The notes under the pieces: model-generated
The model's database searches: none
Told to the model about the DNA's origin: nothing
What the model saw: only the letters and a program-made list of their open reading frames with translations
NCBI GenBank assembly: GCA_013399855.1
Contig: VXAY01005987.1
Location: 94,208-158,207 of the forward strand
Source: Oxyruncus cristatus
Taxonomy: Eukaryota > Chordata > Aves > Passeriformes > Cotingidae
Reading direction: 5' to 3'
Length of the DNA: 64,000 nt
Position numbers and translations under genes: made by a program
Shown: piece by piece, positions 49,215-61,935 of the stretch
Numbering within the stretch: position 1 is the first letter of the stretch
How the letters are laid out: each line of letters opens with the position of its first letter

Positions 49215-52200
49215 CTGAGTTATGTGAAGCTTTTGTCACAAGAAGGAGACAAAATCTTTCTGGCTACAAGTCAAGAGGGATTAAAAATATTCATTATCCT
49301 TCCTGTTTGCTATAGGTTTTAAAAACATCCTCTCAGTTTAAAAGTAAATAAATAAAAATATGTCATTTTACTAATAACTCTAACACACTGCCTTGGGGAT
49401 GTTCACACAACACTACGAACTGTTAGCTTGAGGGGAAAAAAATCAGCTCGAGTTCAATGTACATAACAGAATGATGCTACAGGTCAAGCTCTAAAGATTT
49501 CATATAACTGGACTGAGGAAATCAAGTGGAGTTACCAATACCACTGTGAGCTGCTCAACTTTAAAAAGGGCTTATAAATGCAGTAACTCACAGTAATAAT
49601 CAGTCCATGTAACTCATCCTGAGAAGCAAGAGAAATGACATGAAGTCATTTTGCTACTGTTTTTTTCTTGAGGAGTAGTTCAGAGAAGCAGCACCCTTCC
49701 AGTGTATACAGCATACTGATCATATTTGATGTCAGCCTAAAATGCCCCAGCTAATACGTAAGGGTCTTTTAATGCTGTGTTCTCTGAGTCAAGTATATTA
49801 TGCCCAGATTAAAAAGCTCTTCATCAAAGGTCATAAAAGCACTATACTTTGTTGGATAGATTAAGGAAATCAGGTCTTGGCAAACCCTATCAATTATAGA
49901 GTCAAAATATTGACCATAAACAACAGAGACAAGGGCAAAAAAAATCAAACATTTTCTTGGTGAGTAGTTCTGAATGAAGTACTTCTGTGAGGTCACAAGA
50001 GTGCAGAAAGGTCGTGAGTTATTATTTGGGCCTTCCAAAACAACTTCTGGAGTCTAGAGACATGCTAGAGCACTGTGCCAGAGAGAGATGGCCAGCAGTG
50101 CTGTGGTGGGCAGACTTACTGGGGTCTTACACCATTTTCTCTTCTTGTCTGCAGTCACCAGCCTCGCTTGGCAATGCCAGCCACTATTTGGATAAAGTGC
50201 TCTGGCTGGTGCCAGCCTTTCAAATGACGACATGGGATGGTGGGAAGAGTTATCACAGGGAGGGATCCTGATGGGACAACTGGGGCCAATTAGAAAGAAA
50301 GTAAGAACAGAGCAGCCACAGAACTCAAACAGAATGTGGAACACAAGGAGGAAGGCTATGCCAGAATGTCATCCTTCAGTGACCCCTCTGCTGCTGCTGC
50401 TCAGTCCTTTCCCCTTCCCTACCGTTGAAGTTAGCCACTCAGAAAAAAAGAATCATGATGTATGGAGGAAAATTTTCCTCTCCTTCAAGCTGTGAAACAT
50501 TTTAGCTGAGCAATCCTTAAATGTCAACACCAATGTGTTATGGTCTATAGAAAAAAGCATTATTATTAGAAATCACAGCTGCTGTTGCATTTCATAGTCA
50601 GGTGAATTATGTTGTCTAGAAATAGTTCTTGAGAACAGCTCTTTGAAGCCCCAGCTACATATCGTAATCAATTTAATTTTCTCTATACATAACTGAAATG
50701 TACTAGGGTCTGAATTTCTAACCTGGAGACCAACTTTCCCAAAGTTCAGATGCCTTGTGATTAGAGGTTATGGTCCGAGATCAATTAATTTAGCTTAATT
50801 TTGCCTAGCTGGTCCAAGCTTCTTGGACTGCAGGGCTTTGTCACCAAAGTAGGACTGCCTGTGTTGCTTCCCCCTTCAGTGTTTTTTGAGTGGTTTAGGT
50901 TTGCTGTTTTGGGTTTGTTTTTTTCAGATAAACTTAACAGATTTGTACTCACGTTTTGGTAGGAAATTTCACAGCCTTCCAAATTTAGAAATAATCTAGG
51001 AAAAGTGACCTATGTGTTTCCACCACTGTAAGAGGGAGCCTAAGATTCAACTAGTCTCTTTTTGAGAGCCTGGCTCTGAAATCATCACCAACAGCATTCC
51101 TCTGGAGAAATGGGTTTATTTATAAACAAAGACAAACCTGTAGAGAAGTTGTTGTTGTTGTTGTTTTGGTTTTTTTGTTTAAACAGTGTATTTCTATATT
51201 TTCGTTCGACTGTGTAATCTGTCCCATTAGGATGCCTAAGTAAGGCCTGGCTTCTTCTCTCTTTTTCTTCCTTTTTCTCTCCTGCACGCTTTTTATACTT
51301 GGCAGGACTGCTCTGGACCTTTGTGGTTTATGCCTTTCTTTGTCAGGTTAGATTTGCAGATTGGCCAGAAACAAGACAAGACTTGTCAGTGTTAATGTTC
51401 CTGGCACTGTCACTTCACAAGTCTTCGACATTTGCTATTTTGCTAATCTGGTGCCATAAAGTTCAACTACGTTTTGCATCTAATTAAGAACCAGCTATCT
51501 AAAACCATTCTTCACCTTGAATCTGAAAAATGAATGTACTGGAGTTAAACTAATATATTCCTTTAAGAAATAACACTGCAATGGCTACACCCAAAGTAAG
51601 TATTCTTCAAGTATTACAGATAGTTCCATATGGGTTACTGAAAAGTTTCCACTTCAGTGCACCATGAATCAGACCCTAAACACAGTGTGTTGAAACTAAA
51701 TTACTACTGTTGGATCAATAAACACATTTACTGTTCTCTAGTCTCGTTGATTATTAAATGGCTTGTAAGGTCACATAAACAATTTTCCATGACTTCCAAA
51801 ATAATCATATCTGGCATTTAATTTCCTTTTTCTCCTTAAGCAATATTATTTTAGGATTGGCTTAAATAGATGTGTGGTGTTCTCCCCCTTCTAACACTCA
51901 TTCTTAGAAGAAACAGGTTCTTCAATGGGTATCCAGTTTTGCTGGTATCTAGCTGATCAGTCTGACTAAAGTATGGTTAATCTTATCACAGAGCTCATAA
52001 CACCCATGCTACACTTACCTAATGTTTTTTAATTAGACAGTTATTGTTTAGCTGCTTGTAGCTCTGGCAGACTGAACAATGGGGCTAAAATAATCTATGC
52101 TTCATCTCCTACTCTGCCAGTCTTCAGAGCAGGGGATGGGAGAGACACGACAAGCTTGTAGATTGAAATACTGCTTTTTAAAAACTAAGCTGAGGCATAA

Positions 52201-53627
52201 ATACATAATTTTCTATGTGCTAGCACTCTCTCACCTCCCTCCTCCACTTTACCCACACTCTTTCTACTCCACTTGTTTTGTTTAAAATATGAGGGGATAT
52301 AAGAAAGGAGTCAAAGCGCTGATCCATGAAAATACATGCAAATTTGATCCGGCTGAAGCTATTTAGAGTTGCTAGCTGTGGCTGATCCTAAGTCTGACCT
52401 GTTATTCTTGGTAGAGAAAGCTGGCACAAAACTAATAACACCATGAACTCCACATCCATTTCCTCCAACATGCGTATCAGTAATGTTTTGCATTTTACTG
52501 GTACCATATAGAGCGAGATACAACCTTAATTTTAGCTTTCTCATGGGTCTTTAATTATATATTAAGCTTTCAGTCCTCCATCTCAGCTGGATAATGAAAT
52601 GGGCAGTAAACAACACTGAGGACTGCAAGAAGACTAAGAATAATCTTTGGGGGCTAGAGACACTGATCAAGAAACAAAAACGTATTTCTTCTGTATGTAT
52701 GATCATAAGGAAAGAACCCTGTCCTAATATATGAAGACAGTAGAAATAAAGTTGCCTGGGTAACATAATAGTCAGCACTACCTAGGTTTTACTGCTTGAC
52801 TTCACAGCTTTTACATTAATCTTCTCTGTAATTTTATCTTGTATATGCATCCTAAATTGTGAGAAGAACTGAGATCAACATAGGCTTGTACCTTAATTCT
52901 GCATAATGGTCCCTAGGTTACCCACTACAGTAAAAGCTGAACTGTACTTTAAGACAGGAGCCCAGCTATTTGAAGAATGTATTTTCACTTATATTCAAAT
53001 AAAGTGGTATGCTACTCCATATTCTCTCTTTCTGCTAAAACCCCACAAATTCTACTTGGAAAGGAAAAGAATAATACTTTCCCATTTTAATAAGAGACAA
53101 AGTTTAGCTTACAGGAATAACATATAAATAGGTTTTCAAAACTGCTTGTCAACATTTACCTGCAGAAATTAAGCTCCAACTTGTATTGTATGTTCAAAAA
53201 AAGGAATCGCTGTCCTGTAAAAGTTGTTATGTTGAAAGCTTATAACAGGTTATAAAACAAGGCACTGCAAAACCTGTCTCTCCCTTTACCTGTGCAACTA
53301 AAACCTCACATTACAAGCTATAGTTTTACCAGGCAGGGCTACATGAAATGGTAAACACCCTAAAGTCATCAGTAGCATAACTATCATTAAGCAGTCCCAT
53401 AGGCTATCATTCCTGCAACAGGTGTGACTTCATCCATAATTCACACCAAATTAAGTTCTTACATAAGAAAATTGAAGAGTAATACTTGATAGATTACTTA
53501 TGCTCCAACACCAACTTGAAGCCTCCCTTCCCTATCCTCTCAAAAAAAGGAGAAGGAAGATTTATGCTTATTTATTAGAGCTTCTCAAGTAATTGGACTA
53601 TCCCTTGCAACAGGATTTCCTTCACAG
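49215..53627. other. AT-rich DNA, no gene recognised
   Basis: A (GTT)6 microsatellite lies at 51148-51165. Opposing open frames at 49987-50344 sit in a GC-richer patch but have no recognisable domain. Confidence 0.5.
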
Positions 53628-54330
53628 AAACAGAGAATATGCTGAGTTGGAAGGGACCCATCAGGATCATTGAGTCCAACCCTTAGCCCAAGACCATTCC
53701 CAAGAGCCACACCATGTGCCTGAGAGTACCATACAAATGCTTCTTCAACTCTGTCAGGCTTGGTGCTGTGACATGGGGAGCCTGTTCCAGTGCCCAACCA
53801 CCCTCTGGGTGAAAAACTTTTTTCTAATATCCAACCTAAACCTCCCCTGACACAACTTCAGGCCATTCCCTTGGGTCCTGTCACCATCAGCACAGAGAAG
53901 AAAAAGATCATTGTCTGCCCCTTCGCTTCCCCTCATGAGGAAGTTACAGACTGCAATGAGGGGACAGGAGTTCTCTGTGGGATTCAGTTTGGCCCAGCAA
54001 CAACATTAAACTGCGTCTGAGTAGCTTTTTAGATGTTGACACCTCAGTCTCCTCTTCTCCAGGCTGAACAGACTAAGTGACTTCAGCCGCTCCTCACACA
54101 GCTTCCCCTCAAGGCCCTGCACCATCTTTGTTGCCCTCCTTTGGACACTCTCTAATAGCATATTATCTTTGTTATATTGTGGTGGCCAAAACTGCACACA
54201 ATATTCCAGTACAGAGCAGAGCAGGACAATCCCCTCCCTCGACCAGCTGGCGATGCTTTGCCTGATGCCCCAGTACACGGTTGGCCTTTCTGGCTGCCAG
54301 GGCACTGCTGAGTCACATTCAACTGTCTTC
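53628..54330 (-). mobile_element. CR1 LINE 3' part with an internal insertion
   Basis: On the - strand the frame 54305-54006 carries [20 protein letters not shown] and [17 protein letters not shown], and 53936-53754 carries [20 protein letters not shown] and QRVVGHWNRLP. The 3' UTR ends with GTTGGACTCAATGATCCTGA near 53660. Between these two ORF2 pieces, about 82 bases (53962-54043) do not fit CR1 and separate the EKRRLR block from the block coding for the following residues. The - strand edge near 54330 is approximate. Confidence 0.93.
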
Positions 54331-57300
54331 TGTCACTAATGTGTTTGAAAAAGTTTTTATTGTCCTCCACATTTCTGGTCAGCTTCAATGCCAGCTGAGC
54401 TTTGACCACACATTTTCTCCCTACAAGGGCAAGCAGTATCTCTGAATTCTTCCCATGTCACTTAACCTTGCTTCCACTGGGCAAACACCTTCTCTTTTTG
54501 GCCTTATTCCCAAGAGAAGATTCCCTTTCAGCCAAGCCAGCCTCCTGCTTAGCCTGCTTTACTTCTGACATTTGGGAATTGCCAAAGCTAGTAATCATAA
54601 CATCCATTTTTATTGTTACATGATTCATTTTTGTAAGTTTAGTACATATTACATAATATCTGACTATTTTTTAGTTGTTACGTTTTTCTATCAGAATGAT
54701 TCCTTTGAAGTTTGATCCATTTCTCTTTTAAAAAGCCAGGGAAAGATTCAAATCATCTCACATGAATACCTGCATTGGTCCTTAAAGCCTAAGAAGTGAC
54801 TGCATGGTCCATCATGCCTGTATATACAAATAAATAAGGAGGTTTGGATATTTTTAGCTCTGAAGTAAGGCCATAAAGGATTGTGTATTCCTGCACCTAA
54901 TGTGAGATAACAGTTAATAATTGCACTAAAATCAAGCAACCTCAACAAAAAGGAAGATGATTCTAGTAACTGCACAGACAAGTTAGTTTGCTTTGCCTTT
55001 TATTCATGTATTACAATCCAAGAAAACATTATCTGGAAGGATGCAATCACTTACCTTGTCAAGAGTACCTAGACACTATAAACTGATTAAAATTAGTCTT
55101 TATGTAGCATACAATCTATTAAACTCCAAAGCCACATTGTTACTGTTACTCAAGCAGTATTACAAAGCAGCACTGCACATCGCAGGAAGAAAAAGGACTT
55201 CCTGAGAAGTGTTTAACCTTCAGCGTTGAACATGATAGGAATGTAATTCTTTGGTGAGAAGTGAATATAGTATTGAAAATGGCAACACTATTGTTCACCA
55301 CTTTGTCCTGTTACTTTTGCTTGAGAAAGAACAACACTTGAAAACAGTTTTTGTTTCCAAACATTTGTTCAGAATTTTGCAGAGCAAACCAAAAGTGGTT
55401 TTGGCATGGAAATTGTCGTCTTCTGCAATGCTGCAATAACTTCTTCTGACATCATGACTTTTAAAGACCCTGTCACATATGGACAATAATTAATCATTGT
55501 CTGTCTGGGGGCGACTCAGGTGTCATGCTACTTCTTCTGCAAGAAGTGGACCTAACCCACGGAGTCAGCAGGCAGCCACATGGAAAACCTCTGAGCAGCA
55601 GGATGGGTTCACTGCCTTATTCATTCCTTTCATTCCAGTGTTTGCTCCTGTTGCAGGTATCTGACTTCTGATCTTAGCTTATCATTTGCTCTGATTTAAC
55701 CTGTGGATCCATTATCAAGGACTCCTGATCTTGATATAATCAGAATTGGGGATTTTTTGCTTTGGCTCCCTGGCTTCTCTTTCTGACCCTGATGGTGAAT
55801 TTGGCAGAGTGATGTTCACTTCCCTAATCAACAGGTCTTCCTACCTGTCTGCAAGAAGCTCAAAACAAGCGGGAAAACAGGAATGCATGCACAGCTTCTT
55901 TTTAAAATTCTCTTCTCTGTTTAAAGAAGATAGCCTCACTTGATTAAAAGTTTTCAAAATGTTCAACATTTATCTAAACAAACTTTGCATTTATCACCTC
56001 CATATTTTAGCTTCTCCTTTGCCTTTTCAGTAGCCCTGTATTAGTATCTCTCCTTCTGCTCCACACTGTTATAGACAAAATCTACAAAACTGATTTTTTT
56101 TTGTATTTTGAAACTCTGTATCTGGCCACCAGTGTTACTCCCAGAGTTTGAGTAGTTAAGATATAACTGCAGGGGGCATGAAGTTGACAATGCCGGTTCT
56201 GCTGCCAGTGATGGCATGGAACCAGAAAAGAGAGAGTCATAAGTCAGAGTACATAAATTCACACTAACCTCTTCATTACTAACACACAAATCTTTTGGAT
56301 TTTTTTCTGAAGCATATTCATCACCTAAAAAACACCAAAGATTTTTAAAAGAAAAGAAATGAAGTTAATCAAAGTCTTGAACTACTTGCAGTGATCTCAT
56401 ATAACAAGCTATGACAGCCACTACAGCAAAGCAAAGTGAAGAATACCCTTAGCTCATACTTTACAGAGAATAATCATATATCACTGAAGTTTTACTAACA
56501 AGATTTATAGATGTTTCAAAAGTAACCAAACCTTGGTGACTTTGGTGTAGAAAAATGGGGAAATTTAAATTGTTAATATGTACATTTAATACCTTTAATT
56601 GGTAAAATCCGATGACAGAGAGAGTATTTACTTCTGGCTCACACAAATACTTGAAGATAATCCTGGCTCATCAATTGTCTTTATACTGCGAAAAAATAAA
56701 AAGTATCAACATTTTCAGCATAGCTAACAGAATAAACCCTTACAAATCATATTGAAATAAATGCACATGTTTTAAACCCAAAGAACAGGATGCTGTTTGG
56801 AAGAACATGCTTTTGGTAACACAGATTACAAACAGTTACATGTGATCTGATTCATCATGGACATATTTTGTTTGAATATACAGATAAAATAATCCATAGC
56901 TCAATATAAAAGGGAGCATGTGTGTCTGGAAGGAAGGTGGGATAGCATGTTAGCCAATGGCAATTTAATTTTTCAAGCTTTACATACTAACTATCCGTGA
57001 ATACTCTGGTTAGTTTAATCATTAGCACGAAAAATTACCTAACACTTTCACTGATGACTGATTTTCCCACCTTGTTGGTAACTGATCAAATCTCTCTTGC
57101 TGCACATATGTTGAGCACATAGCTTCCAGAACGTCTGGCAAAACAGTCAGTATTTTTTCCTTCACTTGGATTCACAAAGCGTGTTATGTCACCCTCTTGC
57201 TTGGGTTCCTTCCACTTTTTCATCTTTCCATTCTGGTATAAATGTCTGTGCAAGGTAACTGAGAAAGAGGTTTATAATCTGTTAAGTGTTTTAAAGGACT

Positions 57301-58717
57301 TGGAACGCAACATCAGAGAGGGACCAACAAGGTATGTGGTGCTGACGAACATACCCTCAAGTCCACCAAGCATCTCCCAGAAGCAGGGTGCAGATCTCTG
57401 ACGGCTCTTGTGTAGCACCCACCAGCCCCACAGAGAAATATCAAACCATCTATGAAATATCAGAAAAAAACAAGTGCCTCTGTGCAGGTAAATCAATCAA
57501 GTTCAACATCTCTCCCTACGAAACCAGAAAAAGATGACAAAAAAATCTCACAATAATTCAAGCTCAAGTTAGCAAAGGAAAGGTCTGACGCCAAACGAAA
57601 GAGGGCATGAGCTCCATCCTGAGTTTTCATCCTAATTGTTACAACTACTGCTCAGAGAAGCTTCCTTAAAAGACCTCCCCCTTCTTGTCTGACTGGACAC
57701 CTGCAAGTGTTCACCCATTTACCCATTTATTAGTAACATGACCTCACAGCATCCTGCACTGTACCACTGTGCTAATGTCAGCACAGTCTAACAGTAAGAG
57801 CATCTCTGTGGAGAGTAACAAACACTAGTTGTAGTAACATTATATACACAATATATATGTTGGTTACATTTCCATATTTCATGGTATAGCTGTTAGAGAC
57901 ATGCAATATATTTCTAAAGTATCCATATTCCTTCCTATTCTTTTCCCTCCGTTATCCTTTTAAAATACAATATTGACAATATTCTGAATCCCTTCAACTC
58001 TTTACATTGTGAGTAACCTTCCCTCAAAATTCAAGAAACAGAAAATTCAAACAGCAAACTCAATTCCTCAAATATCCTCTAGTTGGGACTGAGACCATGA
58101 CACAGAACTCTTTTTTAGACAAGCAATACAACAGCCTGCAAAACACAACCACAAAAGCTGTGTGGTATTTTGAATTTCTTAAATACCAACCCACAGATCC
58201 CTGCTTCTGTATTTCTTTATGTAAGAAAAAGAGTTCTTTGCAGAAGCACACACAGTCTGTGTGTATTTTTACAAAGTGTGTGTATTTTTCTGAGGTTCAA
58301 CACACACAGCTTGGAAAAATTTCCATAGGTTACACTTTCTGCACCTCCAGGAAAGCACAGCTGCAGGCATACCATGGCCTGAACTGATAAAGTAACTGTA
58401 AACTGGGCAGCATCCTGTGGAAAAACTGCAACAGGCATTGCCTACTACGTTTTCTACTTGAATTTTAGTCAAAGCAGAAAAGTAACCTGGCATTTCTGTT
58501 GAAAGAGTCTGTTAGTATGCTAAAAATCTAAGTACATAAAATCCAATTTATCCCTTGCTTAAATTATTGCTAAGACACATGGGGTAAAAACACAGAATGT
58601 ATTTCTATAACGCAGGAGTAACCATTAACAACTTGAGCTGCCACCTCGCAAATGAAGTAAAGGACTGAGGATATAACAGCTCTAGAGTTTCCAGAACTAG
58701 CTATGACAATATTCCCC
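54331..58717. other. AT-rich DNA, no gene recognised
   Basis: No interspersed repeat named. A perfect 8-bp palindrome with a 1-base centre lies at 58248-58264 in a CA/TG-rich patch. Confidence 0.45.
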
Positions 58718-58881
58718 CTTGTGGCCTTGGGCAAGTTACTTAACCTCTCCAGATGAGAGTCCCCATCTGTAAAAATGAGGATAATGATATTTACTTAGCT
58801 CTCCCAGAGGAGATGTGAGAACTAATTACAATAATTTGTGTAAAGGGCTTTGAACCTGAAAAGCACTAGGTAAAGTGCTAA
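58718..58881 (+). mobile_element. MIR/CORE-SINE-like copy, unusually well preserved
   Basis: The order of blocks is that of a MIR-type SINE: CCTTGGGCAAGTTACTTAAC (58724-58743), CCCATCTGTAAAAATGAGGA (58762-58781) followed by TAATGATATTTACTTAGC, then GATGTGAGAACTAATTA, then TGTGTAAAGGGCTTTGAA (58838-58855), which is the L2/CR1-like 3' end. The tRNA-derived 5' part upstream of 58718 is not clear. MIR elements stopped moving long before birds arose, so strong resemblance over about 160 bases is notable and may reflect selection. Confidence 0.75.
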
Positions 58882-61202
58882 GGAAACTGTTTATATAAAA
58901 GACTGAGGGGAAAAGAAGATTCAAGTTACACAGTAACACATCAGTTTAAGAAAGAAACATAACTTAGTTTTCCTTTCTTCCTCTTTTATGCCTAATCAAA
59001 ACTATACATCTGAGATAATTTTCCTACTACAACATAGGTTTAGTTATAAAGCATATGGGTATCAAGTTATTTTCATAGTACTGACCATTCACATTCCCCT
59101 TTTGCTTAAACTTTATCAAGGGGATGATTCAAGGAAGTAGTTGCCAAAATTGTCCTTCAATATTCTAAAACATGCCATACAGATAGACTGTGATCAATTT
59201 TGTCAGGAATATTGATGTTTTCTTACCCCAAGCACTCTGACACTTGTTTTGGTCAAGGTCTGGATACTGTTTACCTACTTGCACTGACTTTGGTGAATGT
59301 CACTGTGTTCATAAAGGCCTCGCTGTGTTATTCTACTACTGCAGAAAACTGTGCAAATGCACACAGGGAAGCTGGCAGGTAGAGAGACACATTTTTCTTT
59401 ACCCACACAACCATGGGGCTGGATCTCAAGAGCAACTCTCCATTTCATTCAGACTGCAGTGCTGTTTGAGAACAGCAGGTTACCTAGTGACAGCAATGTG
59501 ATGCTAAACCATACCACTACAATAACACAGCATCTGAAAACCCCTGGGAATGAGATATTCATCAAACAAAACTACAGGAAAAAATATGATTTTTTTTTAG
59601 GAGAAAAACAAGATTTCTTTTTAAAATCACCCAAACACCAAGTCAAATTAATTGATAATCTTCAGGGCTATGGTAAAGGAAAGCTTAGAACTGTAAACAG
59701 AAAAATAATATCCCAAAGGTACCAAAGACCCATCCTGGGCAAAAGTACTTCTTCATAATTAATGCCATGGCTAGATCTTCTCACCACTTAACTTCTAGAA
59801 TGGTATTTAGTAATAGATAAAAAGATCTTTACTGTCAGCTCAGAAAGCAGCAAAAAATTCATTAAAAACAGAGAAATAAATACAGCTTCATCAGAAATAT
59901 GAATTCTAATGGATGTTTTTGATCACTGTTTATTAATGTGATGACAGTACCAACTGAGAAAACAAAGAGGAGTAGTTATTTTAACCAGAATTAAATAAAT
60001 TAATTCTCTATATATACTTTGTGACAAGTCCAGCAACATAACAAAAAAGACTTGTTTCAACCTGCCCCCAGGGCAGAGAAGGCAGCCTTACTGAGAAGGG
60101 GAGAAACCAGCTGCAGGAGAGATCAAGGTGACCCAAACTGGGTATGTAAATGAGAGAAGACAAGGTTTAGGTTTTGGGTTGGTTTGTGGTTTTCTTCAGG
60201 TGGTTTTAGCTTTTATTAGAAAAAAAAAACAATAAATGCAAAAAACCAAGAAACGTGCTCACAAGACACCACTGTAGGAGACTATTTCAGTGCTGAACAT
60301 ACAAGATGAAGACTGAACAACAACGAAAGCAGTGTGGAGAGACACCCTTATACGGCTAGATCATTTAAAACCTGGGCAAACCGATGTGCTCTTACATCTC
60401 TGATCAACTAGCCTAGGCCATACCAACTGCTTCGTGGCACACACTTTAACACAAGCCAGATTATGGAGTTCAATTACTTTTATTTACAATACAACTATGT
60501 TTTCTTCTTCTTTGCTTATGATTAAAAATTACTAATCAGACAGATCACAACTGTTGATTAAAGCTCTTCATAATTACAAACAATTCTGTAGATGACATAA
60601 TTGCTTTAAAATCCATTTCTTGATTAGTATAAATACACGAATAAAACTTCCTGTCTAAGAAGGAAAAAAAAAGTGACCGCACATGTAAGCAGATAAACAG
60701 CTGCCTCAACATCACTATACCTGCTCTTGCATCCTATAACAAAACAAAGCATTAGCATTCTGAACTCTACTGAAAAACTACAATTATCTCTAATTCAATG
60801 TCTTTCTCATTGGATAATTCCGTTATGATTTTCAGAGGGTATACTACATCTTTAGAACTGTTAGATACTATTTCAGGTTCCTGATGTTGAAATTGGAACT
60901 GAACTAATCTAGAATCCTGCATTGCTTCATCTTTTGTACTGTAAGTTTTAATTAGTCTGTTACTTTATCATGTTTTCCAAATGAAAATTAGCCTTGGGCA
61001 GAAAGGTTAGAAAATATGTTTATATCTTGTAACGTATTTTGGGCAGCATTGTAGAGTGTGGATATCAGATGTTTCATTGGAGGGTTTCCTTCCCCACCAT
61101 AAAGGAGCTCTGTGATGCATTTGTTACTTATCCAGATTGATTGCTAATCATCCACAGACATTAATATCCTGCTGTGCTTTTGAAGGGTTTTCCTTGTTAG
61201 GC
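58882..61202. other. AT-rich DNA, no gene recognised
   Basis: The 135-codon + frame at 59351-59758 has no recognisable domain. A GC-richer patch at 60061-60160 shares a short word (GTGACCCAAACTG) with the solo LTR at 21334-21847, but too little to call. Confidence 0.45.
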
Positions 61203-61269
61203 TTTTTGGTGTGTTTGTTTGTTTGGTTTTGGGTTTTGGGGGGTTTTGTTGTTGTTTTGTTTTTGGGGG
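61203..61269 (+). repeat. 67-base G/T-only tract at the LINE insertion site
   Basis: No A or C occurs across 67 bases. It includes GGG, GGGGGG and GGGGG runs separated by T-rich spacers (TTTTGGGTTTTGGGGGG near 61227-61243). The complementary strand is A/C only. It directly precedes the non-CR1 LINE, and its last bases form the left target-site duplication. Confidence 0.95.
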
Positions 61270-61270
61270 C
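61258..61270 (+). repeat. Left target-site duplication of the LINE
   Basis: TGTTTTTGGGGGC, identical to 61936-61948. Confidence 0.9.
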
Positions 61271-61272
61271 AA

Positions 61273-61893
61273 AGCACGAAGGTCAGTGTTTACAGAGCCA
61301 TAGTGCTGTGTACTCTCTTATACGGCTCTGAATCATGGGTCATCTACTGCCACCACCTGCGTCTCCTAGAACGCTTCCATCAACGCTGCCTCCGTACGAT
61401 CCTTAACATCCACTGGTCAGATTATGTGACCAATACATCTGTTCTGGAACAAGCAGCAGTCACAAGTATTGAGGCCATGTTACTGAGAACACAGCTGCGT
61501 TGGGCAGGGCACGTCTCCAGGATGAAGGACCACCGCCTCCCTAAGATCCTGCTTTATGGTGAACTTGCCACCGGCTGCCGCAAGAGAGGAGCCCCAAAGA
61601 AAAGATACAAGGACTCCCTGAAAAAACATCTCAGCCTTGGCCATATTGACCACCATAACTGGTCTACTCTGGCCTCCAGTCGGGAGTCCTGTAGACACAC
61701 CATCTACAACGCTGCCGATGCTTTTGAGAAAGCACGCAGGATCACCCTTGAGGAGAAAAGACAATGCAGAAAGAATCGTGCCTTGCAGAACATACCATCT
61801 AAGGAGTCTTTCTGCTGTGCCTTCTGCAATCGGACTTGCCTATCTCGTATTGGCCTCTTTAGCCACCAACGCGCTTGCAACAAACGTGGGTAG
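61273..61893 (+). pseudogene. C-terminal fragment of a LINE reverse transcriptase with C2HC zinc finger
   Basis: The element part encodes 206 residues without a stop. The ATG at 61219 that opens this frame lies in the flanking G/T tract, so the first 18 residues are not element protein. Numbering from that ATG, the fragment shows VYRAIVLCTLLYGSESW (24-40; the LYGSE-W motif that follows the RT palm in many LINEs), LERFHQRCLRTIL (50-62), LRWAGHVSRMKDHRLPK (93-109), RGAPKKRYKDSLKKHL (123-138), and a zinc finger Cys200-x2-Cys203-x12-His216-x3-Cys220. The endonuclease and catalytic RT core are missing by 5' truncation. The fragment cannot retrotranspose alone. Similar C-termini are known from LINEs of fish and invertebrates (from memory, not searched). 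Confidence 0.88.
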
Positions 61894-61907
61894 AGCCCTT
61901 CCCAAAT

Positions 61908-61921
61908 CTTCGTTCGCGAAG
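61908..61921 (+). promoter_or_regulatory. 3' UTR hairpin with UUCG loop in the LINE
   Basis: CTTCG-TTCG-CGAAG forms a perfect 5-bp stem with a 4-base loop, 15 bases after the stop codon and just before the ATGATG tail. In RNA it would be a stable UUCG-loop hairpin, placed where LINE reverse transcriptases bind their template. Function is inferred from position. Confidence 0.6.
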
Positions 61922-61935
61922 CCTAGCCATGATGA

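Larger units (their letters stand above)
61271..61935 (+). mobile_element. Non-CR1 LINE, RTE-like, 5'-truncated, with perfect TSD
   Basis: A 665-base insertion flanked by 13-bp identical repeats (61258-61270 and 61936-61948). It begins inside the 3' part of a reverse-transcriptase ORF and ends with a 42-base 3' UTR, a hairpin and ATGATG. A very short 3' UTR with a trinucleotide-like tail is typical of RTE-like LINEs and differs from CR1, which has an (ATTCTATG)n tail. The protein has none of the CR1 signatures. The exact clade (RTE, RTEX, Nimb or a relative) cannot be fixed by eye. GC content is near 50%, well above the flanks. The intact frame and perfect TSD argue for a younger insertion than most repeats in the window. 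Confidence 0.9.

Noticed and set aside
60061..60160. A third LTR fragment
   Set aside because: Only a short word (GTGACCCAAACTG) is shared with the LTR at 21334-21847; the rest does not follow.
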